Origin: Duganella radicis
GTDB lineage: Bacteria > Pseudomonadota > Gammaproteobacteria > Burkholderiales > Burkholderiaceae_D
NCBI RefSeq assembly: GCF_009720825.1
Contig: NZ_WNKY01000031.1
Span: 1-64,000 of the forward strand
Length of the DNA: 64,000 nucleotides
Direction of reading: 5' to 3'
The notes under the pieces were generated by a model that had not been told where the DNA came from, searched no databases, and worked only from the letters and a program-made list of their open reading frames with translations. The position numbers and the translations under genes are program-made. Below, in pieces: positions 17,297 to 26,272 of the stretch. Within the stretch, counting starts at the first letter, position 1; the number at the start of each line of letters is the position of its first letter.

Positions 17297-17808
17297 TCAG
17301 TCGCGGAAAACCTCGTCGAGCGAGCGGGCGTCGAGCGTATTCAACGCCCAGGCCGATAGCTGCTCCGCGTCCGCCGTTGCCAGCCGCGCCATGACCACCG
17401 GATCCAGCGCGCCAAAGCGTTTGGCGAGCATAGCGGCTAGCAAGGTATAGCGCCCTTCCTGCCGCCCTTCCTGCCGCCCTTCCAGCAAGCCCTCCTGCCT
17501 GCCGATCTTGCGGCCAGCGCGTTCAAAAAGATCCGCTCAGCAAACCCTGCGTCGCTAAACCCCTGTACTTCCAGATGGATCAGTACCCATTGCTCGCCGC
17601 CATCGTGCAAATGCACGCGCACCAGCTTGTCGAGCAGGCGTTTGCCCAGCGCCGCGTCCCGAGAAAGGGCCGCCAGCTCCTGGTCGAGAAAATCATACGG
17701 ACGCGACCAGTCGATGGCCGCGTGCGCGTCAGGAAAATAGAAGGCCATGAATTCAGGGAAATAGCGTGTGACCACTTCCTTCCATGGCGTGTCGTAGTCG
17801 TCGTTCAT
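17297..17808 (-). pseudogene. Decayed Rpn-family (recombination-promoting nuclease / transposase-like) gene
   Basis: The first part encodes an N-terminus typical of Rpn/YhgA-like proteins (TPWKEVVTRYFPEFMAFYFPDAH, seen as FPEFMAFYFPD, then LDKLVRVHL, WVLIHLEVQG and FAERIF). At FAERIF the frame breaks and the family centre is absent. In a second frame the C-terminal tail continues as ERAGRKIGRQEG, three EGRQ units, then LLAAMLAKRFG. A deletion near 17525-17530 that removed the middle and shifted the frame explains both halves. The EGRQ units are written by 12-bp DNA repeats (about 17452-17490). It sits between flhA and flhF on the same strand. Nothing suggests a working product. Confidence 0.75.
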
Positions 17809-17832
17809 TCAGGCAGTCTAGGCGGCCTGAAT
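17807..17832. repeat. 8-bp inverted repeat between flhA and the decayed gene
   Basis: ATTCAGGC and GCCTGAAT form a perfect 8-bp stem around a 10-nt loop. The stem includes two bases of the start codon of the decayed Rpn-family gene. There is no T run, so it is not a typical terminator. It may be a remnant of the insertion of that gene or an RNA structure limiting read-through from flhA. Confidence 0.4.
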
Positions 17833-17857
17833 GGCGGCGCTTCGCGCTGGATCAAAC

Positions 17858-19981
17858 TCAGGCCGGTTGCTGGCCCACCAGCGCGGTGACGCGGATGGTT
17901 TTGCTTTCCGGGATTTCGGCGTGCGACAGCACTTTCAGTTGTGGCAAGGCGCGGCGCAGGAAGCGCGACAGCAAGGCGCGCAACGGTCCCGGCACCAGCA
18001 GCACCGGCGTCAGCCCCAGCGCTTCCTGCTGCGCCGCGGCCTGTTGCGCCTGCTGGGCGATGGTGTCGGCCAGGCCCGGCTCGATGCCGGCGCCGTCCGG
18101 ACCGCTGGCCGCCAAGGCCTGCATCAGCAAACGCTCCAGACGGTTATCCAGCGTCATCACCGACAACTCGCCCGCGCCAGGGAACAGCTGCTGCACAATC
18201 GCCCGCCCCAGCGCGATGCGCACCAGCGCGGTCAGGTCGCCCGCGTCCTGGGTGTACGACGCATGCTCGCACAAGGTCTCGATAATGCTGCGCATGTCGC
18301 GGATGTGCACGCCTTCGGCCAGCAGGTTTTGCAACACCTTCTGCAAGGTCGACAGCGGAATCAGCTTCGGCACCAGGTCTTCCACCAGCTTCGGCGCTTC
18401 CTTGCCCAGGTGATCCAGCAGTTGCTGCACCTCGGCGCGGCCCAGCAGCTCGGACGCGTGGGTGGTGATCAGGTGATTCAGGTGCGTGGCCACCACCGTG
18501 CCGGCATCGACCACGGTGTAGCCCATGCCCTGCGCCTGGTCGCGCAGGCTGGCGTCGATCCACACGGCCGGCAGGCCGAAGGCCGGATCGGTGGTCACCA
18601 TGCCCTGCAAGGTGCCGCTCGCCATGCCGGGATTGATGGCCAGGAACTGGCCGTTGTACGCCTCGCCCGTGCCCACCTCCACGCCCTTGAGCGCGATGCG
18701 GTACGCCGATGGCTTCAACTCCAGGTTGTCGCGGATGTGCACCGGCGGCGCCAGGAAGCCGACCTCCTGCGCAAACTTCTTGCGGATGCCCTTGATGCGC
18801 TTGAGCAGCTCGCCGCCCTGCGTCTTGTCGACCAGCGGAATCAGGCGGTAGCCGACTTCCAGGCCCAGGGTATCGACCGGCATCACGTCCTGCCAGCTGG
18901 CCTCCTCCTGCTCGGCCGCCGCGGCCGCGGCCGGCGCCGCCGCTTCGGCCGCCGCCACCTCGTCCGTCGTCTTCTGCGTGGCGCGCTTGGTCATCAGATA
19001 GCCGGCGCCAATCAGCGCGCCGCCCAGCAACAGGAACACCAGATTCGGCATGCCCGGAATCAAACCCATGCCGCCGATGATGGCGCCGGTGATGTACATG
19101 ACCTGCGGCTTGGCGAACAGCTGCCCCATCAGCTGCGCGCCGATGTCCTGGTCGCTGGCCACGCGCGACACCACGATACCGGCCGCGATCGAAATCACCA
19201 GCGACGGAATCTGCGCCACCAGGCCGTCACCGATGGCCAGCAGCGTGTAGTTCTTGATCGCGTCGGCAAACGGCATGTCGTGCTGGATGATACCGACCAG
19301 CAGGCCGCCCACCACGTTGATCACCGTCACCAGAATGCCGGCCACGGCATCGCCGCGCACGTATTTCGAGGCACCGTCCATGGCGCCGTAGAATTCGGCT
19401 TCCATCGACACTTCGCTGCGGCGCTTCTTGGCCTCGGCCTCGCCGATCAGGCCGGCGTTGAGGTCGGCGTCGATCGCCATCTGCTTGCCCGGCATGGCGT
19501 CCAGGGCGAAACGCGCGCCCACCTCGGCGATACGGCCCGCGCCCTTGGTCACCACCACAAAGTTAATAATCGTCAGGATCACGAACACCACGATACCGAC
19601 CGTGTAGTTACCGCCGATCAGGAAGTGGCCGAACGCCTCGATCACCTTGCCGGCCGCGTCGGCGCCGGTGTGGCCCTCGGTCAGCACCACGCGGGTCGAG
19701 CCGACGTTCAGCGCCAGCCGCAGCATGGTCGACAGCAGCAGGATGGTCGGGAAAGCCATGAAGTCCAGCGGCTTGACCGTGTACAGCGCGGTCAGCAGCA
19801 CGATCACCGACAGCGCGATATTGAAGCTGAAGAACATGTCCAGCACGAAGGCCGGCAGCGGCAGGATCATCATCGCCAGCAGCATGATGATCAGGATAGG
19901 CGCCGCCAGGCTGGCCTTGTTTTGCGCGGTGGCCAGGCCTTGCAGCCACGGCGGCAGTTTCACGTTGCTGAGGGCGTTCAT
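17858..19981 (-). CDS. flhA: Flagellar type III export gate protein
   Basis: FlhA, 707 residues, is the major export-gate protein: about eight N-terminal membrane helices and a large cytoplasmic domain that binds chaperone-cargo complexes. The FHIPEP signature region RFALDAMPGKQMAIDADLN is intact, as are TKGAGRIAEVGARF before it and the C-terminal domain ending in a disordered tail. An Ala/Glu-rich linker lies at about residues 335-365. Its ATG overlaps the flhB stop by 4 bp (ATGA), so the two are translationally coupled. Confidence 0.97.
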   Translation of the reverse strand: MNALSNVKLPPWLQGLATAQNKASLAAPILIIMLLAMMILPLPAFVLDMFFSFNIALSVIVLLTALYTVKPLDFMAFPTILLLSTMLRLALNVGSTRVVLTEGHTGADAAGKVIEAFGHFLIGGNYTVGIVVFVILTIINFVVVTKGAGRIAEVGARFALDAMPGKQMAIDADLNAGLIGEAEAKKRRSEVSMEAEFYGAMDGASKYVRGDAVAGILVTVINVVGGLLVGIIQHDMPFADAIKNYTLLAIGDGLVAQIPSLVISIAAGIVVSRVASDQDIGAQLMGQLFAKPQVMYITGAIIGGMGLIPGMPNLVFLLLGGALIGAGYLMTKRATQKTTDEVAAAEAAAPAAAAAAEQEEASWQDVMPVDTLGLEVGYRLIPLVDKTQGGELLKRIKGIRKKFAQEVGFLAPPVHIRDNLELKPSAYRIALKGVEVGTGEAYNGQFLAINPGMASGTLQGMVTTDPAFGLPAVWIDASLRDQAQGMGYTVVDAGTVVATHLNHLITTHASELLGRAEVQQLLDHLGKEAPKLVEDLVPKLIPLSTLQKVLQNLLAEGVHIRDMRSIIETLCEHASYTQDAGDLTALVRIALGRAIVQQLFPGAGELSVMTLDNRLERLLMQALAASGPDGAGIEPGLADTIAQQAQQAAAQQEALGLTPVLLVPGPLRALLSRFLRRALPQLKVLSHAEIPESKTIRVTALVGQQPA

Positions 19982-21168
19982 GCGGATGCTCCGTTATTCA
20001 AATCTGCTTGCGGGCCATGCTTGGGAATGTAAGCCGGGTCCAGCGGGTCCATGGTTGGCGGCACGTCGAGTTTGCGCGGCTTGTCCGGGTACTTGCCCTT
20101 GCCGCTGCTGAACAGGCGCAGCTGGAAGACATAGGCCAGCACCTCGGCCACGGCGGCGTACAGTTGCTCCGGAATCTCGTCGCCGATCTCGCTGTGCTTG
20201 TGCAGCGCGCGCGCCAGCGCCGGCGCTTCCAGCAGCGTGACCTTGTGCTCCCTGGCGATTTCGCGGATCTTGGCCGCCACCTCGTCGGTGCCCTTGGCCA
20301 CCACCTTCGGCGCGCCGCGCATGCCATCGTTGTACTTGAGCGCCACCGCGTAGTGGGTCGGGTTGGTCACCACCACGTCGGCGGTCGGCACGTCGGCCAT
20401 CATGCGGCGCTTGGCCATCTCGCGTTGCAGCTGGCGGATCTTGCCCTTGATCTGCGGGTTACCGTCGGACTCTTTCGATTCCTGGATCAGTTCCTGGCGC
20501 GTCATCTTCAGCTTGTTGGCGTAGTGCCACATCTGGTACGGGCCGTCGATGGCCGCGATCAGGCCCAGCGCGCCGACAATGAACATGAAGCTGGAGGCCA
20601 GCATGTTCAGCGTGTGGCCGATGCCCAGCTTGAGCGGTTCCAGCGACAAGCCGATCACCGCGTCCTTGTACTTCAACACCACCAGCCAGGTGACGAAGCC
20701 GACCACGATGGTTTTCAGGATGGCCTTCACCAGCTCGACCAGCGCATTGGTCGAAAACATATTGCTGATGCCGTTGATGGGATTGAGCTTGTTAAAGTTC
20801 GGCATGAAGGCCTTGCCGCTGAACAGCCAGCCGCCGACCAGCATGGGCGAGGCCAGCGCCACCACCATCACCGCCACGCCCAGCGGCAGGCAGGCGATCA
20901 GCACCTGCACCACGTCCACGGCGATGCGATGGAACAGCACGTCGGCATTGAAGATTTGCTCCTGGTCCAGCTTGAGACCGGACACCAGCACGCTTTGCAG
21001 CTGGCGCACCAGGCCGTCGCCGGTCATCCACAACCCGGCGCCCGCCGCCATCAGCACGGTAAACGTCGCCACTTCCCGCGATCGGGGAACGTCACCTTCC
21101 TCACGCGCCTGCTCGAGGCGCTTCGCTGACGCGGGTTCGGTCTTTTCGGCGTCGCTGTCTTCTGCCAT
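19978..21168 (-). CDS. flhB: Flagellar export switch protein
   Basis: FlhB, 396 residues, switches export from rod/hook to filament substrates. The N-terminus begins with the charged stretch DSDAEKTEPASAKRLEQARE, four membrane helices follow, and the cytoplasmic domain carries the autocleavage motif NPTHYAVALKY. The C-terminal tail is longer than in enteric FlhB and Pro/Lys-rich. It is the first flagellar gene of the leftward flhB-flhA-flhF-flhG-fliA-motC-motD series. The 87 bp upstream contain an inverted repeat but no clear promoter. Confidence 0.97.
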   Translation of the reverse strand: MAEDSDAEKTEPASAKRLEQAREEGDVPRSREVATFTVLMAAGAGLWMTGDGLVRQLQSVLVSGLKLDQEQIFNADVLFHRIAVDVVQVLIACLPLGVAVMVVALASPMLVGGWLFSGKAFMPNFNKLNPINGISNMFSTNALVELVKAILKTIVVGFVTWLVVLKYKDAVIGLSLEPLKLGIGHTLNMLASSFMFIVGALGLIAAIDGPYQMWHYANKLKMTRQELIQESKESDGNPQIKGKIRQLQREMAKRRMMADVPTADVVVTNPTHYAVALKYNDGMRGAPKVVAKGTDEVAAKIREIAREHKVTLLEAPALARALHKHSEIGDEIPEQLYAAVAEVLAYVFQLRLFSSGKGKYPDKPRKLDVPPTMDPLDPAYIPKHGPQADLNNGASA

Positions 21169-21199
21169 TTGGTCTGCCTGCTGCTTAAGTTGATCTCGA

Positions 21200-21225
21200 C
21201 CGTGCCATTATCGATTGCGGCACGG
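21200..21225. repeat. Inverted repeat upstream of flhB
   Basis: CCGTGCC and GGCACGG pair perfectly across a 12-nt centre that contains the palindrome ATCGAT. It lies about 32 bp before the flhB start, between the FAH-family gene and flhB. Without a T run it is not a terminator. It could be an operator for the flhB unit or an RNA hairpin in its leader. Confidence 0.35.
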
Positions 21226-21255
21226 CAAGATCATCCCTCGAATACGGCAGGAAAC

Positions 21256-22233
21256 TCAGGCTTGCTTGATGGTTTGATGAATGGCGCCGAACACCGATTT
21301 GCCGTCGTCCAGCATCTCGATGCGGATGGTGTCGCCAAACGCCATGAACGGCGTGACCGGCTCGCCGCCGGCGATCATCTCCAGGCAGCGCTGCTCGGCG
21401 ATGCAGGAGTAGCCCTTCTTGCTGTCCTTGTTGGACACGGTGCCGGAGCCGATGATGGAACCGGCCCGCACATTGCGGGTCTTGGCCAGATGGGCGATCA
21501 ATTGCGGGAAATTGAACACCATGTCGACGCCGGCCTGCGGCTTGCCGACCAGCTTGTCGTTCCAGGTCGACAGCAGCGGCAGGTGCACCTTGCCGCTCTT
21601 CCACGCATCGCCCAGCTCGTCCGGCGTGACCGCCACCGGCGAGAAGCTGGTGGCCGGCTTGGATTGCAGGAAGCCGAAACCCTTGGCCAACTCGTCCGGA
21701 ATCAGATTGCGCAGCGACACGTCATTGGCCAGCATCAGCAGGCGGATGCGCTGGTGGGCCTGGTCCGCGGTGACGCCCACGGGCACATCGTCGGTGATCA
21801 CGCACACTTCCGCTTCGAAATCGATGCCCCATTCTTCACGCGCCAGCGCGATGTCGTCGGTCGGGCCAAGGAAATCGTCGCTGCCGCCCTGGTACATCAG
21901 CGGCTCCTCCCAGAACGAGGCCGGCAGCTCGGCGCCGCGCGCCTTGCGCACCAGCTCGACATGATTGACGTAGGCCGAACCGTCGGCCCACTGGAAGGCG
22001 CGCGGCAGGGGTGCCATGCAGTTGGCCGGATCGAAGTCGAAACTGCGGCGGCCGCCGCCCCGGTTCAGTTCCTGATAGAGGGCATCCAGTTGCGGCGAGA
22101 TGAAGGTCCAGTCGTCCAGCGCGCGTTGCAGGGTGCGGGCGACGCCGTCGGCCAGTTGCGCGGTTTTCAGGTCGCGCGAGACCACCATCAGCTGGCCGTC
22201 GCGGGTGCCGTCTTTCAGGGTAGCGAGTTTCAT
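21256..22233 (-). CDS. Fumarylacetoacetate hydrolase family protein
   Basis: This 325-residue protein has a short N-terminal domain (MKLATLKDGTRDGQLMVVS start) and the FAH-type catalytic fold. The metal-binding acidic residues lie in GIDFEAEVCVITDDV and the product-cleft motif in SIIGSGTVSNKD. Members cleave acylpyruvate-type C-C bonds with Mg2+ or Ca2+; bacterial proteins of this length are often fumarylacetoacetases or related hydrolases of aromatic degradation. No tyrosine-catabolism neighbours are present, so the substrate is open. Its ATG overlaps the stop of the upstream RsuA-like gene (ATGA). Confidence 0.85.
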   Translation of the reverse strand: MKLATLKDGTRDGQLMVVSRDLKTAQLADGVARTLQRALDDWTFISPQLDALYQELNRGGGRRSFDFDPANCMAPLPRAFQWADGSAYVNHVELVRKARGAELPASFWEEPLMYQGGSDDFLGPTDDIALAREEWGIDFEAEVCVITDDVPVGVTADQAHQRIRLLMLANDVSLRNLIPDELAKGFGFLQSKPATSFSPVAVTPDELGDAWKSGKVHLPLLSTWNDKLVGKPQAGVDMVFNFPQLIAHLAKTRNVRAGSIIGSGTVSNKDSKKGYSCIAEQRCLEMIAGGEPVTPFMAFGDTIRIEMLDDGKSVFGAIHQTIKQA

Positions 22234-22946
22234 TCGGGTGTCAGCAGAGCGAGTTGTTCAGGGGTGAGGTAGCACCATTCGCCTTCGTTGAGGTCGAGCG
22301 AAGCCAGTTCCAGCTTGCCGATGGCCGAGCGGTGCAGGGCCGCGCAGTGGTTGCCGGCGGCCGCCAGCATGCGCTTGACCTGATGGTATTTGCCCTGCTC
22401 CAGCACGATTTCCAGCTGGTGCTCGCCGCGCTTGATGCAAGTGAGCGCCGCCAGCGGCGCCGGTTCGTCGTGCAACTGCACGCCAGCCAGCATTTGCGCG
22501 ATCAGCTCATCGGTCACGGGCTCGGCCGTGGTGGCCTGGTAAATCTTGGGAACGTGGCGCTTCGGCGACGATTGTGCGTGGATAAACGCGCCATCGTCCG
22601 ACATCAGCAGCATGCCGGTGGTGTCATGGTCGAGCCTGCCGACCGGCTGCACATCGCGCCAGGTCAGCTCTTCCGCCAGCAGGGTCAGCACGCCCGGATG
22701 ATGGCTGGGCTTGCGCGAACATTCGTAGTTGGCGGGTTTATGCAGCGCGATGTAGACGTGTTCGCGGTACAGCACGTCCTCATCGAACAGGCGGAACACC
22801 AGGCCATCGGTTTCGATGGTTTCTTTGTAATTGTCATGCACCACGCCGTTAATGGTCACTTCGCCGTCCTCGATCAGGGTGCGGCAGAATTTGCGGGTGC
22901 CGTAGCCCTGCGATTGCAGGATGCGGTCCAGGGAGAATTTGCTCAT
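22230..22946 (-). CDS. RsuA-family 16S rRNA pseudouridine synthase
   Basis: This protein (238 residues) has an N-terminal S4 RNA-binding domain (about residues 1-45) and a pseudouridine synthase domain with the catalytic Asp106 in PVGRLDHDTTG. The C-terminal KYHQVKRMLAAAGN is the RsuA/RluB-type motif. The single-domain layout and the S4 start LDRILQSQGYGTR fit RsuA, which modifies U516 of 16S rRNA. The frame is open 48 codons further upstream, but that would run through the terminator; the ATG at MSKFSLDR gives the family start. It overlaps the next gene by 4 bp. Confidence 0.88.
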   Translation of the reverse strand: MSKFSLDRILQSQGYGTRKFCRTLIEDGEVTINGVVHDNYKETIETDGLVFRLFDEDVLYREHVYIALHKPANYECSRKPSHHPGVLTLLAEELTWRDVQPVGRLDHDTTGMLLMSDDGAFIHAQSSPKRHVPKIYQATTAEPVTDELIAQMLAGVQLHDEPAPLAALTCIKRGEHQLEIVLEQGKYHQVKRMLAAAGNHCAALHRSAIGKLELASLDLNEGEWCYLTPEQLALLTPE

Positions 22947-22972
22947 GGGCGGGATTTTACACCGCGCAAAAG

Positions 22973-22999
22973 AAAACAGCGGCATTGCGCCGCCGTTTT
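22973..22999 (-). terminator. Rho-independent terminator downstream of sppA
   Basis: On the minus strand AAAAC.GCGGC-type arms (AAAACGGCGGC and GCCGCTGTTTT) pair with one mismatch around a 5-nt loop, and are followed by CTTTT. It lies about 230 bp past the S49 peptidase gene and 26 bp before the RsuA-like start. It would end the transcript of sppA; the near-symmetry could allow function in both directions. The remaining spacer to 23225 is AT-rich with no recognised element. Confidence 0.7.
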
Positions 23000-23225
23000 C
23001 AGCCCCACAAAGGGACTTATATGAGGAATCGAAATTCGCTCTACTCCGCACCCATGGTGCAGCTGAGTAGTTCTCTACGTTGTACTGCACAACCGGAAAG
23101 TGTTTATATTTGCCCCCCTAGGTAAGAACTACAACACCAATATAGTTCAACAAAAGGGTTCTGCAAGTGAAAATCAGGCCGTATTGATAATATTAATCGC
23201 CCAGCCAGTCATCCGACAACCACGG

Positions 23226-24236
23226 CTAACGCAGGCTGGGCTTGGCGGTCTCCACGGCCGACTTCATGGCGCCGGCGCCCATGGCCGCGCCAAATTTCTT
23301 CAACACGCGTTCCGGCAAGCCTTCGTGCTGGGTGTAGTCGACGATATCCTCGGCCTTGACCACGTCGCGCGCCACGCTGTCGACCGTGCCGTAGGCGTCG
23401 GCCAGGCCCATGTCGATGGCCTTGGCGCCGGTCCAGAACAGGCCGGAGAACATCTCCGGGGTTTCCTTCAGACGCTTGCCGCGGCCGTTGCGCACCACCT
23501 GGATGAATTGCTGGTGGATTTCATTCAGCATGGCTTGCGCGTGCTGCTTGTGCTTTTCGGTCAGCGGGCTGAACGGGTCCATGAAGCCTTTGTTCTCGCC
23601 GGCAGTCAACAGACGTCGCTCAACGCCCACTTTTTCCATCACACCGGTGAAGCCGAAGCCATCCATCAGCACGCCAATCGAACCGATGATGCTGGCCTTG
23701 TTGACGTAGATGCGGTCGGCGCCGGCCGCGATGTAATAGCAGCCGGAAGCGCAAATCTCGTCCACCACCACGTACAGCGGCTTGCCCGGATAGCCTTTGC
23801 GCAGGCGGATCATCTCGTCGACGATCATGCCGGCCTGCACCGGGCTGCCGCCGGGACTATTAATATGCAGCACCACCGCCACCGACCCGCTGTCGGAGAA
23901 CGCCTTGTTCAGCGCCGGGATCACCACGGCGGCCGAGCCGCTGCCCTCGGATTCGATCGAGCCTTCCACCTCGATCAGCGCCGTATGGCGGCCCAGCGCC
24001 TCGCCATCCGAGCCGGTCCAGCTGTAGTCGAAGTAGGCGCTGAGCGCGAACACCACCACCAGCAAGGTCAGCGCCTTGAAGAAAATGCCCCAGCGGCGCG
24101 CCGCCTTTTGCTCTTTCAGCGTGGCAAACACCAGCTTTTCCAGCACTTCGCGCTCCCAGTTGGAAGCGCTCACGGCCGGCTTGGCCGGCTGCGGTGCGGG
24201 AGTCGAAGGGGTGTCGATGTCGGTATCGTCGCTCAT
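23226..24236 (-). CDS. sppA: S49-family signal peptide peptidase
   Basis: This 336-residue inner-membrane serine protease degrades cleaved signal peptides. After a Pro-rich cytoplasmic start and one membrane helix (about residues 52-69) comes the S49 domain. The Ser164/Lys216 dyad is visible in ICASGCYYIA and GENKGFMDPF, and INSPGGSP shows the ClpP-like fold. The length is that of the short form with a single protease domain. The acid-rich N-terminus faces the cytoplasm. It follows the Rieske gene by 24 bp, and a terminator follows downstream. Confidence 0.92.
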   Translation of the reverse strand: MSDDTDIDTPSTPAPQPAKPAVSASNWEREVLEKLVFATLKEQKAARRWGIFFKALTLLVVVFALSAYFDYSWTGSDGEALGRHTALIEVEGSIESEGSGSAAVVIPALNKAFSDSGSVAVVLHINSPGGSPVQAGMIVDEMIRLRKGYPGKPLYVVVDEICASGCYYIAAGADRIYVNKASIIGSIGVLMDGFGFTGVMEKVGVERRLLTAGENKGFMDPFSPLTEKHKQHAQAMLNEIHQQFIQVVRNGRGKRLKETPEMFSGLFWTGAKAIDMGLADAYGTVDSVARDVVKAEDIVDYTQHEGLPERVLKKFGAAMGAGAMKSAVETAKPSLR

Positions 24237-24260
24237 GGAATGCTGGTTTTTGGTTTTAAA

Positions 24261-24629
24261 TCAGGCACGTGCCGGACGCACGTAGTCGTCCGGCTGCCAG
24301 TAAATGTTCTGATCGCGCTCCACCACGGCGATCGGCCGCAGCCGGCCACCCCGGCACGGGCCGCCGGCGCACTGACCGGTTTCCGGCACATAAATCGCGC
24401 CGTGGGTCGAACACATCAGGTACAGCTTGCTGGACTCGAAGAAGTCGCCTTCGTTCCAGTCCAGTTCGATCGGCACGTGGGCGCAGCGGTTCAGGTACGC
24501 AAACGCCTTGCCGCCATGACGCACCACAAAGCCGGTCGCGTCCTCGCCGCCGGCCGTCAGCGCAAAGCGCACGCCCTTGCCGCCATCCACGATGGCGTCC
24601 GCAGCGCAGATCAGGATGTCATCAGGCAT
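24261..24629 (-). CDS. Rieske [2Fe-2S] domain protein
   Basis: This small protein of 122 residues is essentially one Rieske domain. The ligands are Cys49 and His51 (RCAHVPIEL) and Cys73 and His76 (CSTHGAIY), giving CxH-n-CxxH with an intact second box. A second cysteine pair (QCAGGPCRG) follows, as in many stand-alone Rieske ferredoxins. It lies between a HAD phosphatase and sppA, overlapping the first by 8 bp; this trio is common in Burkholderiales. It likely acts as an electron carrier; its partner is unknown. Confidence 0.9.
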   Translation of the reverse strand: MPDDILICAADAIVDGGKGVRFALTAGGEDATGFVVRHGGKAFAYLNRCAHVPIELDWNEGDFFESSKLYLMCSTHGAIYVPETGQCAGGPCRGGRLRPIAVVERDQNIYWQPDDYVRPARA

Positions 24630-25281
24630 GTTCGCTCAGCCATTGATGCAGCTCGGCCACCGTCTTGGCCGAGTACAGCGGATTGCAGGCATGTAACTGG
24701 TCGACCGGATGCGCGCCATACTCGACCGCGATGCCGGCCGCGCCAGCGTTGTTGGCCATCAGCAGATCGTGGGTAGTATCGCCGATCATCACCGTACGTC
24801 GCATATCCTGGCCCAATTCCCTGGTCAGCTCTTGCAGCATGGCCGGGTGCGGCTTGGAAAAGGTTTCGTCGGCACAACGGGTGGCATCGAACAGCGACAA
24901 TACTTTGACATCATTCATGGCGCGGTTCAAGCCAACCCGGCTCTTGCCGGTGGCCACGGCCAGGAAATAGCCGTTCTGCGACAGCTCCTCCAGCATGTCG
25001 TGCACGCCGGGGAACAGGCTGATTTCGTGATCGCGCGACAGGAAATGATAGCGGTAGCGCTCCACCATGCGCGGATAGAAGGCCGGATCGATGTCCGGCA
25101 GCACCGCCTGCATGGCTTCGTGCAAGCCCAGTCCGATGACATGGGCGGCACGGTCATCGCCCGGCACCGGCAGCTTCAGGTCGCGCGCGGCCGCCTGAAT
25201 GCACTTCACGATGGTTGAGGTGGAATCCATCAAGGTTCCATCCCAATCGAAGACGATCAGATCAAATTGCTTTCTTGCCAT
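24622..25281 (-). CDS. HAD-superfamily phosphatase, phosphoglycolate-phosphatase-like
   Basis: This 219-residue protein belongs to HAD subfamily I. Motif I is FDWDGTLMDS with nucleophile Asp12 and acid Asp14, motif II is VATGKSR, and motif III/IV is KPHPAM...VMIGDTTHDL. A helical cap lies at about residues 18-85. The layout is that of Gph/PGMB-type enzymes acting on small phosphorylated metabolites. It follows rluC by 10 bp and overlaps the Rieske gene; an rluC-HAD-Rieske-sppA order is typical of betaproteobacteria. Substrate is not determined. Confidence 0.88.
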   Translation of the reverse strand: MARKQFDLIVFDWDGTLMDSTSTIVKCIQAAARDLKLPVPGDDRAAHVIGLGLHEAMQAVLPDIDPAFYPRMVERYRYHFLSRDHEISLFPGVHDMLEELSQNGYFLAVATGKSRVGLNRAMNDVKVLSLFDATRCADETFSKPHPAMLQELTRELGQDMRRTVMIGDTTHDLLMANNAGAAGIAVEYGAHPVDQLHACNPLYSAKTVAELHQWLSEHA

Positions 25282-25291
25282 GTGTTTGCGA

Positions 25292-26272
25292 TTAGTTAAG
25301 AGGTTTGCCCAAGCTTACCAAGAATCGCTCACATTCGGCGGCCAAAGGTGCGTTCAGCGTCATGTTTTTACCGGATTCGGGATGAGTGAACGTTATTTGA
25401 TGTGCGTGCAGGAACATCCGCTTGAGCGCACCGCGCGTTTCAGTGGCTTTTTGCAGGGCTTTGTTAAGCGGGAAATCGCCGTATTTGTCGTCGCCAAGGA
25501 TGGGGAAGCCCGACGATGACAGATGAACGCGGATCTGGTGGGTGCGCCCGGTCTTCAGCTCGGCTTCCAGCAGAGCAAAACCATCGAATTTCTTAAGCAA
25601 CGAGAAAATCGTGTGCGACGGCATGCCGTCTTCCGACACCGACACCCGGCGTTCGCCGTCGGCGGTGGTGTATTTGTGCAAGGCCAGCTTGATGTGCTGG
25701 CGGGCGTTTTTCCAGTCGCCGGCCACCATGGTCAGATAGCGCTTGTCGGTCTCGCCGTCGCGCATCTGCTCGTGCAGGCTGGTCAGGGCCGATCGCTTCT
25801 TCGCGAGCAACAACAGGCCCGAGGTTTCGCGGTCCAGGCGGTGCACCAGCTCCAGGAACTTGGCGTCCGGACGCGAAGCGCGCAACTGCTCGATCACGCC
25901 AAACGACACGCCGGAACCACCGTGTACGGCCACGCCGGCCGGCTTGTCGATCACCAGCAGGTGGCTGTCCTCGAAAATAATCTTGAATTCGGCGGCCGGC
26001 ACATGGTTTTCCGGTTTTTCCGCCAGGCGGATCGGCGGAATCCGCACCACATCGCCCTGTACCAGACGGTACAGCTGGTCGATGCGACCTTTGTTAACGC
26101 GCACTTCACCCGAGCGCAGGATACGATAGACGTGACTTTTCGGCACGCCTTTGCAAACGCGCAACAGGTAGTTATCGATCCGTTGACCGGCTTCTTCTTC
26201 AGTAATTGTGACGAATTGGGCTTGCAGCGGGGCGGACGTTGAAGCGGGAACAACATCTTTTTGCATCTTCAT
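25292..26272 (-). CDS. rluC: 23S rRNA pseudouridine synthase (955/2504/2580)
   Basis: RluC, 326 residues, has an N-terminal S4 domain (about residues 29-75) and a RluA-family catalytic domain. The catalytic Asp147 lies in VHRLDRETSGLLLLAKKR. Downstream TGRTHQIRVHL and PILGDDKYGD are the family signatures. The divergent placement beside rne is the same as in many proteobacteria. Starts at the first or third codon (MKMQ) cannot be told apart. It begins the leftward rluC-HAD-Rieske-sppA unit. Confidence 0.93.
   Translation of the reverse strand: MKMQKDVVPASTSAPLQAQFVTITEEEAGQRIDNYLLRVCKGVPKSHVYRILRSGEVRVNKGRIDQLYRLVQGDVVRIPPIRLAEKPENHVPAAEFKIIFEDSHLLVIDKPAGVAVHGGSGVSFGVIEQLRASRPDAKFLELVHRLDRETSGLLLLAKKRSALTSLHEQMRDGETDKRYLTMVAGDWKNARQHIKLALHKYTTADGERRVSVSEDGMPSHTIFSLLKKFDGFALLEAELKTGRTHQIRVHLSSSGFPILGDDKYGDFPLNKALQKATETRGALKRMFLHAHQITFTHPESGKNMTLNAPLAAECERFLVSLGKPLN

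Noticed and set aside
17452..17499. Short tandem 12-bp units, considered as a CRISPR or regulatory repeat array
   Set aside because: The units have no spacers and encode the EGRQ tail of the decayed Rpn-family gene.
22947..23090. Extended N-terminus of the RsuA-like protein
   Set aside because: The extension would be encoded through a rho-independent terminator and is not part of the S4 domain.
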